Source: Catellatospora tritici
GTDB taxonomy: Bacteria; Actinomycetota; Actinomycetes; Mycobacteriales; Micromonosporaceae
Length of the DNA stretch: 64,000 nt
Reading direction: 5' to 3'
NCBI RefSeq assembly: GCF_019083965.1
Contig: NZ_JAHRCY010000018.1
Coordinates: forward strand, 62,001 to 126,000
The notes under the pieces were generated by a model. The model did not search any database, was not told where the DNA came from, and saw only the letters and a list, made by a program, of their open reading frames with translations. The position numbers and the translations under genes were made by a program. The first letter of the stretch is position 1, and every line of letters begins with the position of its first letter. Of this stretch, positions 16,566 through 25,461 are shown one piece after another.

Positions 16566-18203
16566 CTAGACCGACTCCATCACCAGCAGCCGCTGCGACT
16601 GCACCACCGGCACCGACAGCGTCTTGTAGCCGACCTCGTCGAACAGCACCGTCATCCGGTCTTTCTCGTAGCCCAGCACCGTGCCCGCGCCCCAGTCGGC
16701 GTGGCGCACCTTGCTGTGCGGCGGGAACGGCACGTCGTCCGAGATCACCTCGGAGGTGCCGCCGTGGCAGCTGTCGCAGTGTCCGCACGGCTGGTTCAAC
16801 TGCTCGCCGAAGTACGCCAGCAGCGCCTGCATCCGGCACCCGCGCTGCTCGGCGAAGCGCCGCATCAGGTCGATCCGGGATCGCTGACCCGCCTGGTGGC
16901 GCTCGTAGTCGGCCAGCGCCTCCCGGGCGGCCTGGTCGGGCAGGGGTGCGAAGCGCGGGACGCTGATCTCGCCCTTGACGCTGATCGCCGCCGCCCCGAC
17001 CTGCTCCAGCATGGTCAGGTAGCTGGTCAGCTTGCGCGGGCCGATGCCGGTCGTCTTGCCCAGCGCGGTGCGGTTCTTCACCGGCCCGCTGTGCAGCGCG
17101 GCGGCCACGGTGCGCAGCTCGGCGAAGTCCGGCGCGCCACCGGCGAAGAAGCGTTGCAGCGCCACGTCCTCGGCGCGGTGCAGCAGCAGCGCGTGCGCGG
17201 GCTCGCCGTCGCGCCCGGCCCGGCCGATCTCCTGCAGGTAGCTGTCGGGGGAGTCGGGCAGCGCGAAGTGGGCCACCCAGCGGATGTTCGGCTTGTCGAT
17301 GCCCATGCCGAAGGCCGAGGTCGCCACCATGATCGGGATCTCGTCGGCGAGGAACTCCCGGTGGCGGCGGGCGCGCACGCCGGCGGCCATACCGCCGTGG
17401 TAGGCCTGCGCCTCGTGCCCGGCCGCGGTCAGCCGCTCGGCCAACTCCTCGGCGGCGGCGCGGGTCGGCACGTACACGATGCCCGGCGGTTTGCTCGCCT
17501 CCAGCAGCTGCAGTAGGCGCCGCCAGCGGTAGGCCTCGTCGGGGCAGTGGGTGGCCTCCAGGAACAGGTTCGGCCGGTCCAGCCCGGTCCGCACCATGAC
17601 CGGCTTGCGCATGCCCAGGCGTCCGATGATGTCCTCGCACACCGGCGGGGAGGCGGTGGCGGTCAGCGCCACCACCGGCGGCCGGCCCAGGCCCCGGACG
17701 ATGTGGCCCAGCGCCAGGTAGTCGGGGCGGAAGTCGTAGCCCCAGGACGAGATGCAGTGCGCCTCGTCGACGGCGACCAGGGCGGGTTTGAGCGCCCGCA
17801 CCTCGGCCAGCCGCTCCGGCGAGCTGAGCTGCTCCGGGGTGATGAACAGGAACCGGGCCTTCCCCTCGCGCACCTCCTGCAGCGCCGCGGCCTGCCGGGC
17901 CGGGGTCTCGGCCGAGCTGACCCGCACCGCCCGCAGCAGCGGATTGCCGCGGTCGTTGAGGTTGCCGATCTGGTCGTGCTGCAGCGCCAGCAGCGGCGAG
18001 ATCACCACCGTCGGTCCCTTCAGGAGGGTGGCGGTGACCTGGTAGACCGCGGATTTGCCGCCGCCGGTGGGCAGCACGACGACGGCGTCACGGCCGCGCA
18101 GCAGTGGGCGCATGGCGTCCAGCTGAGCCGGGCGCAGCCGGTCCCACCCGAAGTGGGACCGGGCCGCGCGGCGCAGCCGCAGGGAGCGGAAGAAAATCAT
18201 CAT
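16566..18203 (-). CDS. recQ: RecQ-family ATP-dependent DNA helicase
   Basis: The product has about 545 residues with helicase motifs in order: motif 0 FGWDRLRPAQ, motif I LPTGGGKS, Ia VISPLLAL, II VDEAHCISSWG, III ALTATA, IV IVYVPTRAAAEEL, V MVATSAFGMGIDKPNIRWV and VI QEIGRAGRDG. A zinc site follows (C near 460, then PCGHCDSC). There is no HRDC domain. Instead the last 55 residues (KVRHADWGAGTVLGYEKD) look like the Tudor-like tail of PcrA/UvrD helicases. It unwinds DNA 3' to 5' in repair or recombination. The start is uncertain among adjacent ATGs at 18203 and 18200; no strong ribosome site is seen. Confidence 0.9.
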   Translation of the reverse strand: MMIFFRSLRLRRAARSHFGWDRLRPAQLDAMRPLLRGRDAVVVLPTGGGKSAVYQVTATLLKGPTVVISPLLALQHDQIGNLNDRGNPLLRAVRVSSAETPARQAAALQEVREGKARFLFITPEQLSSPERLAEVRALKPALVAVDEAHCISSWGYDFRPDYLALGHIVRGLGRPPVVALTATASPPVCEDIIGRLGMRKPVMVRTGLDRPNLFLEATHCPDEAYRWRRLLQLLEASKPPGIVYVPTRAAAEELAERLTAAGHEAQAYHGGMAAGVRARRHREFLADEIPIMVATSAFGMGIDKPNIRWVAHFALPDSPDSYLQEIGRAGRDGEPAHALLLHRAEDVALQRFFAGGAPDFAELRTVAAALHSGPVKNRTALGKTTGIGPRKLTSYLTMLEQVGAAAISVKGEISVPRFAPLPDQAAREALADYERHQAGQRSRIDLMRRFAEQRGCRMQALLAYFGEQLNQPCGHCDSCHGGTSEVISDDVPFPPHSKVRHADWGAGTVLGYEKDRMTVLFDEVGYKTLSVPVVQSQRLLVMESV

Positions 18204-18277
18204 CGCGGGGAGCGTAACCACCCGAGCCGACAGCGAAACCGATCCCGTATGCCGACAGTGACGCGTATGGATGAAGA

Positions 18278-18817
18278 TCAGTTACCGGAAGCGTCCATGA
18301 CCAGCAGCGCGACCTTCTGGGTGGCGACTGGAATATCTTTGTCACTCGGGCAGTCGGTGTAGGCCGAGATCGTCTTCTGCCCGGCCCGGTCCACGGTCAC
18401 CGTGTAGTTGAACGCGTCCCGGCAGTTCGACGGCTGCGGGCTGCGCGCGGCCTCCTTGGCCAGCTCCGGATCGGCGGTCAGCGTCTGTAGCTGGCTGAGC
18501 TGGTCGGCGCTGAGCGTGCCGGAGGCCTGCTTGCCCTCCCGGCCCACCTTCACCCAACTGCCATCGCGCTCGACGCTGACGCGGTCGTTGACGCCCGCGA
18601 TGCCGCCGGTCTTCTCGACGGTGACCGCGACGCCCGCGACGCGGCCGTCGGGCGACTCGGTGGTGCTCTCCGGGGTGTTGCCGGTGCCGGGGTCGGCGGC
18701 GGTGGCGCAGCCCGCGCCGAAGGCGAGCAACGCGGCCACGGCCGCGACGGTGAACAGACGAATGTGGCGCCGGGTGCCGCGGGTCGCGCGGGCCCCTGCT
18801 ACAGGTCCAAGGTCCAT
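18278..18817 (-). CDS. Lipoprotein with emfourin-like (protease inhibitor) domain
   Basis: 179 residues. A basic start and hydrophobic core lead to FGAGC, a loose lipobox, with Cys at about 37. An acidic/Ser-Thr linker follows, then a domain opening VTVEKTGGIAGVNDRVSV and ending in a helix with LSADQLSQLQTL. The GG-hydrophobic-AG motif and the sheet-then-helix order recall emfourin, the protealysin inhibitor fold, but this match is made by eye. A Cys pair (NCRDAF, then TDCPS) is extra. It would be anchored outside the membrane. Start at ATG 18817; the longer frame upstream is the reverse of the DUF1990 gene. Confidence 0.6.
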   Translation of the reverse strand: MDLGPVAGARATRGTRRHIRLFTVAAVAALLAFGAGCATAADPGTGNTPESTTESPDGRVAGVAVTVEKTGGIAGVNDRVSVERDGSWVKVGREGKQASGTLSADQLSQLQTLTADPELAKEAARSPQPSNCRDAFNYTVTVDRAGQKTISAYTDCPSDKDIPVATQKVALLVMDASGN

Positions 18818-18892
18818 GAGTGCGAGTCTATGCATCGGGGGACCGCCGCGCTCGGCGCCGTCGCCCCGGCCGGGCTGCGATAGCCTTCGGCC

Positions 18893-19393
18893 GTGTTCAC
18901 ATATGCCGAGGTCGGCGCCACTCGCGACGAGGTGCTGCCGCGCGGGTACCACCATCTGCGCTACCGGACCGTGCTCGGCGGCCCCGAGGCGATGGCGCCC
19001 GCGGCGCAGGCGGTGCTGACCTTCGCGGCCCAGCGCGCCATCGGCGTACGGATGGACGCCGCCGGTCCCCGGGCCGTGCCGGGCCTGCGCGTCACGTCCG
19101 GATTGGGCTTCGCGAACCTGCGCGTGCAGGCACCCTGCGAGGTGGTGTGGGTCGAGGACACCCCGACCCGCGCCGGTTTCGCCTACGGGACGCTGGCGGG
19201 CCACCCCGAGTGCGGCGAGGAGTCGTTCCTGGTGGAGCTGGTCGACGGGCGGGTGTGGTTCTCGGTGACCGCGTTCAGCCGACCGGCGCTGTGGTACACC
19301 CGGCTCGGCTCGTACGGCGTGGTGGGGTTCCAGCACCTGTACGCCCGCCTGCTCGGCCGGGCCCTGCGCCGCATCGCCGCGGCCGCGCACTGA
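18893..19393 (+). CDS. DUF1990 family protein
   Basis: A 166-residue protein starting with GTG. It matches the DUF1990 pattern: an opening GYHHLRYRTVLGGPEAMAPA, a middle GLGFANLRVQAPCEVVWV and YGTLAGHPECGEESFLVE, and a closing FSVTAFSRPALWYTRLG. The family is common in actinobacteria and plants, with no proven function; the fold is predicted to be SRPBCC-like. It stands alone, divergent from the lipoprotein gene and ended by the 21-bp hairpin. Confidence 0.85.
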   Translation: MFTYAEVGATRDEVLPRGYHHLRYRTVLGGPEAMAPAAQAVLTFAAQRAIGVRMDAAGPRAVPGLRVTSGLGFANLRVQAPCEVVWVEDTPTRAGFAYGTLAGHPECGEESFLVELVDGRVWFSVTAFSRPALWYTRLGSYGVVGFQHLYARLLGRALRRIAAAAH

Positions 19394-19430
19394 ACGCGCC
19401 GTGCCGCCGCCCGGGACGGCACGCGAGCAT

Positions 19431-19485
19431 GTTGCCGGGCAATCGGGCGTATCTTGCGGCCCATTACGCCCGATTGCCCGGCAAC
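19431..19485. terminator. Perfect 21-bp inverted repeat between convergent genes
   Basis: Arms 19431-19451 and 19465-19485 are exact reverse complements around a 13-base loop, starting GTTGCCGGGCAATCGGGCG. It lies between the DUF1990 gene and the convergent secreted-protein gene and can serve both strands. The stem is unusually long for a terminator. Confidence 0.8.
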
Positions 19486-19496
19486 TTCAACGGTGC

Positions 19497-20561
19497 CTAA
19501 AACTGGGAGTTGGCGCTGATGGTGAAGCCGGAGGTGACCGGGGCGCCGCCGACGTTGAAGCAGTTGACGTCGCGGACCACGGTGTCGGCGCCGATGTGCG
19601 CCCACGTCGTGTTCAGGCCGCAGAAGTCCGGCGTGGTGCCGAACGCGGTGACCTGCACGGTGTCCGGCAGGAACGCGATGTTCGGGAACGTGACCAGGAA
19701 CAGGCCCGCGCCCGCGCCGACCAGCGTGTTGACGCCGAGGCCCGACACCGAGTTGAAGTTGGTCGTCGGCGCGCCCACCGGCGGCTTGAACCACAGGTAG
19801 CCGAAGTACTTCGGCGGGTAGGACGGGCCGTACAGCGAGACCTTCTGCTGGTAGGTCAGGGTGAAGCGGGTGTTCATCGGCGCACCGGCCGGGGTGAAGC
19901 AGTACACCCATACCCGCTGCTCGGCCGGGATGGAGTTCCAGTTGGCGACCTTGCAGCGGGCGTTGACGGTGCCGACCGGGGTGGCCTGCACGCTGCCGTC
20001 GACCGGACCGGCGCTGCCGATGCCGGGGAAGCGGACCAGCCACTGCCCGACCGCGAGCGGGGTCACCGTGTTGGCGGCGCCGACCGCGTTGTACTGGCTG
20101 ACGATGGCGCCGGTGGACTGCGTGTCGACGTACCCGAACGGGCCGAAGCCGCTGATGCCCGAGCTCTGCGAGAAGATCGCGCTGAACCCGCTGTTGTCCA
20201 GCACGCCTCCGACCTTGAAGCAGCGGATGATGACGATCTCGTCCGCGCCCGAGGGTCCGAAGTTCTCGACCTGGCAGGAGTGCGGCGCGGTGTTGATCGC
20301 GGTCACGTGCGCCACGCCGCCGACGACGGCCTGGCCGGGGAACTTGACCTGGTAGCGGCCGACGCCGATCGGGACGACGGTGGTGGCCGCGGGCGTGGTG
20401 CCGGAGGCTACGACGGCGGCGCCGTTCCACAGTACGAAGCCGAACCGGTTGGGCACCGCGGCCTGGGCCGGGGAGGCGGCCGTGAGCACGGTGGCGAGCA
20501 GGGCGAGCAGGGTGAACAACGGAGCCAGGACGCGGCGCGACCGAGAGGACGGTCTGTGCAT
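19497..20561 (-). CDS. Secreted protein with three tandem ~100-residue repeats
   Basis: 354 residues with a signal peptide at about 1-35 (LLALLATVLTAASPAQA). Three repeats follow, each containing FG(F/Y)(V/L), then a V/L-V/L-FP motif (YQVKFPG, WLVRFPG, FLVTFPN), then V.VTA or an equivalent, a Cys near the middle and a CF..GG..(N/T).GF ending. The paired Cys in each repeat may form disulfides. No catalytic motif is seen; it could be a surface or matrix protein. The ATG at 20561 is preferred because GGAAAGG lies 9 bases upstream. Confidence 0.7.
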   Translation of the reverse strand: MHRPSSRSRRVLAPLFTLLALLATVLTAASPAQAAVPNRFGFVLWNGAAVVASGTTPAATTVVPIGVGRYQVKFPGQAVVGGVAHVTAINTAPHSCQVENFGPSGADEIVIIRCFKVGGVLDNSGFSAIFSQSSGISGFGPFGYVDTQSTGAIVSQYNAVGAANTVTPLAVGQWLVRFPGIGSAGPVDGSVQATPVGTVNARCKVANWNSIPAEQRVWVYCFTPAGAPMNTRFTLTYQQKVSLYGPSYPPKYFGYLWFKPPVGAPTTNFNSVSGLGVNTLVGAGAGLFLVTFPNIAFLPDTVQVTAFGTTPDFCGLNTTWAHIGADTVVRDVNCFNVGGAPVTSGFTISANSQF

Positions 20562-20790
20562 GTCCGACACCTTTCCGTGAGGGGGACGGAGTCGCGCGCC
20601 AGCAAAGCATTGAGACGTATTGATCTGAAGGCTTCTGTCGGATAGACATCGATCGGTTCATCGCATGTTTCGTGGAGATCACGTCGCTGGCCGGGGCGGG
20701 TGAGATCGACTCGGAAACGGCACACACAGCGTGTGCGATCAGCCGGATAGTGGCTGGGCGAAGAGGCGGTCGTCCTGTCAGGATGCAGGA

Positions 20791-21597
20791 ATGAGCGAGC
20801 TGGCTGACGACCCCGTCCGGCTGTTCTCCGCTTCGGTGCACGCGTACCACGCGGAGCCCTACGACGACGACGCCTTCCGCGATCCACTGCTGCGGCTGGC
20901 CACAGGGGGTGCGGGCACCGCCGTCGACCTCGCCCGCACCCGCCTGCGCGACGACGACACGGCCGTGCGCGCCGCGGCCGCCCGGCTGTTGCGCGTGCTC
21001 GACGAGGTCGGCGGTGACAGTGGCCGCGAGGAGGTGGCGGCGCTGCTGACCGACGTGATCGGCGAGGAGAAGGAACCCGACGTGCTGTGCGCCATGATCG
21101 AGGCGCTGGGTGGCAGCGGCCGCCCGCACGCGCTGCCGATCCTGGTCGGCCTGGCCGGACACCCCGACGGCGACGTGCGCCACCAGGTCGCCGCGGCGCT
21201 GCCCGCCGTGATGGCCGGGCCGGGCCAGGCCGAGGGGGTGGCCGCGCTGATCCGGCTGAGCGCCGACACCGAACCGCACGTGCGCGACTGGGCCACCTAC
21301 GGGCTGGGCACCGAGCTCGACACGGACACCGAGGCGATCCGGGCGGCACTGTGGGCGCGCACCGGTGACACGTACGTTCCGGCGTTCGAGGAGGGCGTGC
21401 ACGGGCTGGCCCGGCGCAAGGATCCGCGGGCGGTCGGGCTGGTGGCGGCGGTGCTCGCCGACGAGGGAGCCAGCGACCTGACCTTCTCCAGCGCCGCCGC
21501 GCTGGGCGACCCGTCGCTGGTGCCGCTGCTGGCGGCGTACGACCAGAGCGATCCGCTGGTCGTGGCGGCCCTGGCCGCCTGCGCCGAACCCCGGTGA
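20791..21597 (+). CDS. HEAT-repeat protein
   Basis: 268 residues, all-helical and very acidic. Repeated units such as DDDTAVRAAAARLL, GDVRHQVAAALPAV and TEPHVRDWATYGLG are HEAT/PBS-lyase-type repeats (about six). Such proteins are binding scaffolds; no partner is suggested by the context. ATG 20791 follows AGGATGCAGGA. An upstream in-frame start would add a poorly coding stretch. It stands just ahead of the PLP-lyase gene, 31 bp away, and may be co-transcribed with it. Confidence 0.8.
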   Translation: MSELADDPVRLFSASVHAYHAEPYDDDAFRDPLLRLATGGAGTAVDLARTRLRDDDTAVRAAAARLLRVLDEVGGDSGREEVAALLTDVIGEEKEPDVLCAMIEALGGSGRPHALPILVGLAGHPDGDVRHQVAAALPAVMAGPGQAEGVAALIRLSADTEPHVRDWATYGLGTELDTDTEAIRAALWARTGDTYVPAFEEGVHGLARRKDPRAVGLVAAVLADEGASDLTFSSAAALGDPSLVPLLAAYDQSDPLVVAALAACAEPR

Positions 21598-21628
21598 GGT
21601 CCGCCGCGCCGCGTGGCATCATGGCGCG

Positions 21629-22723
21629 GTGACCGAGGACCCCGCCGAGCGGCGTCGCCGCGCCCAGCGCGGCTGCGACCGGATTCTGTCCGCGCACCGC
21701 GTGCCGATCATGCGCGAGCAGCTCGCCCTGCTCGACAGCCTCGACCTGGACGGCTGGCCAGACTTCTACGGCGGCGGCCCGGTCACCGAACTGGAACGTC
21801 GGGTCGCCGAGCTGCTCGGCAAGCCCGCCGCCGTGTTCTTCCCGACCGGCACCATGGCCCAGCAGGTCGCGCTGCGCTGCTGGGCCGAGCGCACCGGCAG
21901 CCCGGTGGTGGCGCTGCACCCGCTCAGCCACGTCGAGGCGCTCGAACGCGGGGCGTACGAGTCGCTCAGCGGCCTGCGCGGCGTCTTCCCCACCCGGGAG
22001 CCGCGCCAGCCCACCCCGGCGGAGGTGCGCGACCTCGACGAGCCGTACGGCACGCTGCTGGTCGAGCTGCCGCTGCGCGAGCCCGGCTTCCTGCTGCCCA
22101 GCTGGGACGAGCTGACCGAGCTGGTCGCGGCGGCCCGCTCGCGCGGGGCGCGGGTGCACTTCGACGGCGCCCGGCTGTGGGAGTCGGCGCCCCACCTGGG
22201 TCACGACCTGGCCACCATCGCCGGGCTGGCCGACAGTGTGTACGTGTCGCTGTACAAGACCCTCGGCGGCCTGGCCGGGGCCGTCGTGGCCGGTCCGGCC
22301 GACTTCGTCGCGCAGGCGCGCGCCTGGCGGCACCGCTACGGCGGCAACCTGTTCCAGCAGTGGCCCGCCGCGCTGACCGCCCTGGCCGGACTGGACCGCG
22401 AGCTGCCCCGGCTGCCGGAGTACGTAGCCCACGCCAAGGTGGTGGCCCAGGCCCTGGCGAAGCTGCCGGGCGCCCTGGTGCACCCGGCCGTGCCGCACAC
22501 GCACCAGTTCCAGCTGTGGCTGCCCGGCCCGGCCGAGCGCCTCAACGAGGCCATGATCGCCCTGGCCGAGCAGCGCAGGATCTGGCTGTGCAACGCGTTC
22601 ACCGACCGCGCCCCCGGTCGCGCGATGGCCGAGATCACCGTGGCCGGTCCGGCCCTGGCCTGGTCGGCCGACGACGTGGTCGAGGCGGGGCTCGCCCTGC
22701 TCGCGCTGGCCGATCCGGCCTGA
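21629..22723 (+). CDS. PLP-dependent beta-eliminating lyase / threonine aldolase family protein
   Basis: A 364-residue fold-type I PLP enzyme starting with GTG. FFPTGTMAQQ near residue 70 is the phosphate-binding loop, HFDGARLW near 177 holds the cofactor-ring Asp, and SLYKTLGG near 209 carries the Schiff-base Lys. This arrangement is that of low-specificity threonine aldolases and related lyases. The amino-acid substrate is not certain. Its stop is 13 bp before the P-loop kinase gene. Confidence 0.85.
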   Translation: MTEDPAERRRRAQRGCDRILSAHRVPIMREQLALLDSLDLDGWPDFYGGGPVTELERRVAELLGKPAAVFFPTGTMAQQVALRCWAERTGSPVVALHPLSHVEALERGAYESLSGLRGVFPTREPRQPTPAEVRDLDEPYGTLLVELPLREPGFLLPSWDELTELVAAARSRGARVHFDGARLWESAPHLGHDLATIAGLADSVYVSLYKTLGGLAGAVVAGPADFVAQARAWRHRYGGNLFQQWPAALTALAGLDRELPRLPEYVAHAKVVAQALAKLPGALVHPAVPHTHQFQLWLPGPAERLNEAMIALAEQRRIWLCNAFTDRAPGRAMAEITVAGPALAWSADDVVEAGLALLALADPA

Positions 22724-22736
22724 CAGACTGGCTTCG

Positions 22737-23348
22737 ATGCTCACCACGTTGCTGGCACGGGTTCAGGCGTTGCGCGCCGCGCGAACCGGCCGACTGCTGG
22801 TCGGGATCACCGGCGCGCCCGGCGCGGGCAAGTCGACGCTGGCGCAGCTGCTCGCGCAGCACCTGGGCCGGGCGACGGTGGTGCCGATGGACGGCTTCCA
22901 CCTGGCCAACGCCGAGCTGGCCCGACTGGGCCGGACCGACCGCAAGGGCGCCCCCGACACCTTCGACGCCGCCGGGTACGCCGCGCTGCTGCGCCGCCTG
23001 CGCGACACCGTCGACGAGACGGTGTGGGCGCCGACCTTCGACCACGTGCTGAACGAACCGGTCGCCGGAGCGGTGCCGGTGCCGCCGGAGATCGAGATCG
23101 TCATCACCGAGGGCAACTACCTGCTGCTCGACGTCCCGCCCTGGGACCGCGTCCGCGACCTGCTCGATCTGGCCGTGTACCTGACGGCCGACGACGCCGA
23201 GCGGGTCGACGGCCTGCTGTCGCGTCAGCGCGCCAAGGGCCTGGACGAGGCGGCCGCCCGAGACTGGGTGTTCCGCAGCGACGAGGCGAACGCGCGACTG
23301 GTCGCCGCGACCGCCCCACGCGCCGACCTCCGCCTGCATCGAGCATGA
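22737..23348 (+). CDS. Nucleoside/sugar kinase-like P-loop protein (YggC/uridine kinase-like)
   Basis: 203 residues. Walker A is GAPGAGKS near residue 26, followed by VVPMDGFHL (the DGFH motif of the uridine kinase/pantothenate kinase-like group). ITEGNYLLLD near 123 is the Walker B equivalent, and a basic lid segment (LLSRQRAKG) follows. It phosphorylates a small metabolite, possibly a nucleoside or sugar. It is adjacent to the PLP lyase, probably in the same operon. Confidence 0.8.
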   Translation: MLTTLLARVQALRAARTGRLLVGITGAPGAGKSTLAQLLAQHLGRATVVPMDGFHLANAELARLGRTDRKGAPDTFDAAGYAALLRRLRDTVDETVWAPTFDHVLNEPVAGAVPVPPEIEIVITEGNYLLLDVPPWDRVRDLLDLAVYLTADDAERVDGLLSRQRAKGLDEAAARDWVFRSDEANARLVAATAPRADLRLHRA

Positions 23349-23421
23349 CCGCAGGTGATCCCGAGGTGACATCCAGCTTCGGCTGACGTGCCGTCGAGGC
23401 GGTGTCGTCACGCTCGGTGGC

Positions 23422-25461
23422 ATGACCAGCACCCTGACGCCAGTCACGGCCCCGGCGCCCGACACGGACCCACCCCCGGCCGCCCCGCCGCCCCGCTCGT
23501 GGCTGCGGCACGCCCCGCTCGCGGCGCTGCTGCTCGGCACCGCGCTGCTGTATCTGGTGGGCCTGTCCAGTTCCGGCTGGGCCAACCCGTACTACTCGGC
23601 CGCGGCCCAGGCGGCGTCGCAGAGCTGGAAGGCGTTCTTCTTCGGCTCGCTGGACGGGGCGAACTTCATCACCGTCGACAAGACCCCGGCCGCGCTGTGG
23701 CTGATGGGCCTGTCGGTGCGCGCGTTCGGGGTCAACTCGTACGCGATCCTGCTGCCGCAGGCGCTGTGCGGCCTCGGCGCCACCGCGCTGCTGTACGCCA
23801 CCGTGCGCCGGTTCGCCGGTCCGGCCGCGGGCCTGATCGCGGGGGCGGTCCTGGCCACCACCCCCGTCGCGGTGCTGATGTTCCGGTTCAACAACCCCGA
23901 CGCGCTGCTGGTGCTGCTGCTGGTCGCCGGGGCGTACGCGGTGACCCGGGCGCTGGAGTCCGGGCAGACCCGCTGGCTGGCCTGGGCGGGCACCGCGGTC
24001 GGGTTCGCGTTCCTGGCCAAGATGCTGCAGGCGCTGCTGGTGCTGCCCGCGTTCGGGCTGGTCTACCTGCTGTTCGGGCCGCCCCGGCTGGCGGTGCGGT
24101 GCGGGCAGCTGCTGGTCGCCGCCGCCGCGATGATCGGCGCTGCGGGCTGGTGGGTGCTGGTCGTGGAGCTGTGGCCAGCCGGGTCGCGGCCGTACATCGG
24201 CGGCACGCAGCACGACAGCGTGCTGGAACTGGCCCTGGGCTACAACGGGTTCGGGCGGCTGACCGGCGAGGAGGTCGGCAGCGTCGGCGGCGCGGGCGGC
24301 TGGGGCGAGACCGGGGCGCTGCGACTGTTCGGCAGCGACCTGGCCGGGCAGGCGGCCTGGCTGATCCCGGCGGCGCTGGCGCTGCTGGCGGTCGGGCTCG
24401 CGGTCACCTGGCGACGGCCGCGCACCGACCTGGTCCGGGCCGGGTTCGTGCTGTGGGGCGGCTGGCTGCTCGTCACCGGTCTGGTGTTCAGCTTCATGGC
24501 CGGGATCTTCCACGCGTACTACACCGTCGCGCTGGCCCCGGCGATCGGCGCCCTGGTCGGCGGGGGCGCGGTGCTGCTGTGGCGGCTGCGGGACCGGTCC
24601 TGGGCGGTGGCGGTGGCGGCGGCGGTGCTGACCGCGACCGGCTGGTGGGCGTACACGCTGCTGGGCCAGGCCGCCGACTTCGTGCCCTGGCTGCGCTGGC
24701 TGATCCTGGTCGGCGCCCTGGCCACCGCGTGCGCGCTGCTGGCCACCCACCTGCTGCCCGCCTGGTCGCAGCGCGGCGTCGCGGTGCTCGCGCTCACCCT
24801 CGGCCTGGCCGGTCCGGCCGCGTTCGCGGTGCAGACTGCCGCGTCGGCGCACACCGGCGCCATCCCGAGCGCGGGCCCGTCTGTTGCCGGTGCCTTCGGC
24901 GGCATGCGCGGGGGTCCCGGGGGCTTCGGCAACCGCGGCGGCATGCCGGGCGGGTTCGGCGGCGGTCCGGGCGGCCAAGGCCAGCCCGGCCAGGGCGGTC
25001 AGGCTCCGGGAAACCAGAGCCAGGCCGGTGGTCCGGGTCAGGGGACCGGTGACGGGCAGCGGTTCGGTGGCGGGGGTACGCGCGGCGGCATGGGTGGCCT
25101 GCTCAACGCCACCACTCCCAGCGCGGAGCTGCAGGCGCTGCTCACGGCCGACGCCGACCGGTACGACTGGATCGCCGCCACCGTCGGCGCCAACAACGCG
25201 GCCGGATACCAGCTGGCCACCGGCCGGGCCGTGCTGGCGATCGGCGGCTTCAACGGCACCGACAACTCCCCGTCGCCGGCCCAGTTCCAGGAGTGGGTGA
25301 ACGAGGGCCGGGTGCACTGGTTCCTCGGCGGCAGCGGCTTCAACTCGACCAGCGGCAGCGACGTGGGCAGTCAGATCGCGGCCTGGGTCGGGCAGAACTT
25401 CACCGCCCGGACCGTCTCCGGCGCCACCGTGTACGACCTCACCGAAGGAGCCGTGTCGTGA
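23422..25461 (+). CDS. GT39-type membrane glycosyltransferase (ArnT/PMT-like), copy A
   Basis: 679 residues. A cytoplasmic Pro-rich start is followed by about 11-13 hydrophobic helices. The first periplasmic loop has SSGWANPYYSAAAQAA and NFITVDKTPAALW, typical of lipid-phosphate-sugar dependent GT39 proteins. A Gly/Gln-rich disordered segment (about 490-560) precedes a small folded C-terminal domain. It overlaps the GT2-GtrA gene by GTGA at 25458. It would transfer a sugar from a polyprenyl-phosphate donor on the outer face; the acceptor is unknown. It is paralogous to the gene at 26735. Confidence 0.88.
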   Translation: MTSTLTPVTAPAPDTDPPPAAPPPRSWLRHAPLAALLLGTALLYLVGLSSSGWANPYYSAAAQAASQSWKAFFFGSLDGANFITVDKTPAALWLMGLSVRAFGVNSYAILLPQALCGLGATALLYATVRRFAGPAAGLIAGAVLATTPVAVLMFRFNNPDALLVLLLVAGAYAVTRALESGQTRWLAWAGTAVGFAFLAKMLQALLVLPAFGLVYLLFGPPRLAVRCGQLLVAAAAMIGAAGWWVLVVELWPAGSRPYIGGTQHDSVLELALGYNGFGRLTGEEVGSVGGAGGWGETGALRLFGSDLAGQAAWLIPAALALLAVGLAVTWRRPRTDLVRAGFVLWGGWLLVTGLVFSFMAGIFHAYYTVALAPAIGALVGGGAVLLWRLRDRSWAVAVAAAVLTATGWWAYTLLGQAADFVPWLRWLILVGALATACALLATHLLPAWSQRGVAVLALTLGLAGPAAFAVQTAASAHTGAIPSAGPSVAGAFGGMRGGPGGFGNRGGMPGGFGGGPGGQGQPGQGGQAPGNQSQAGGPGQGTGDGQRFGGGGTRGGMGGLLNATTPSAELQALLTADADRYDWIAATVGANNAAGYQLATGRAVLAIGGFNGTDNSPSPAQFQEWVNEGRVHWFLGGSGFNSTSGSDVGSQIAAWVGQNFTARTVSGATVYDLTEGAVS

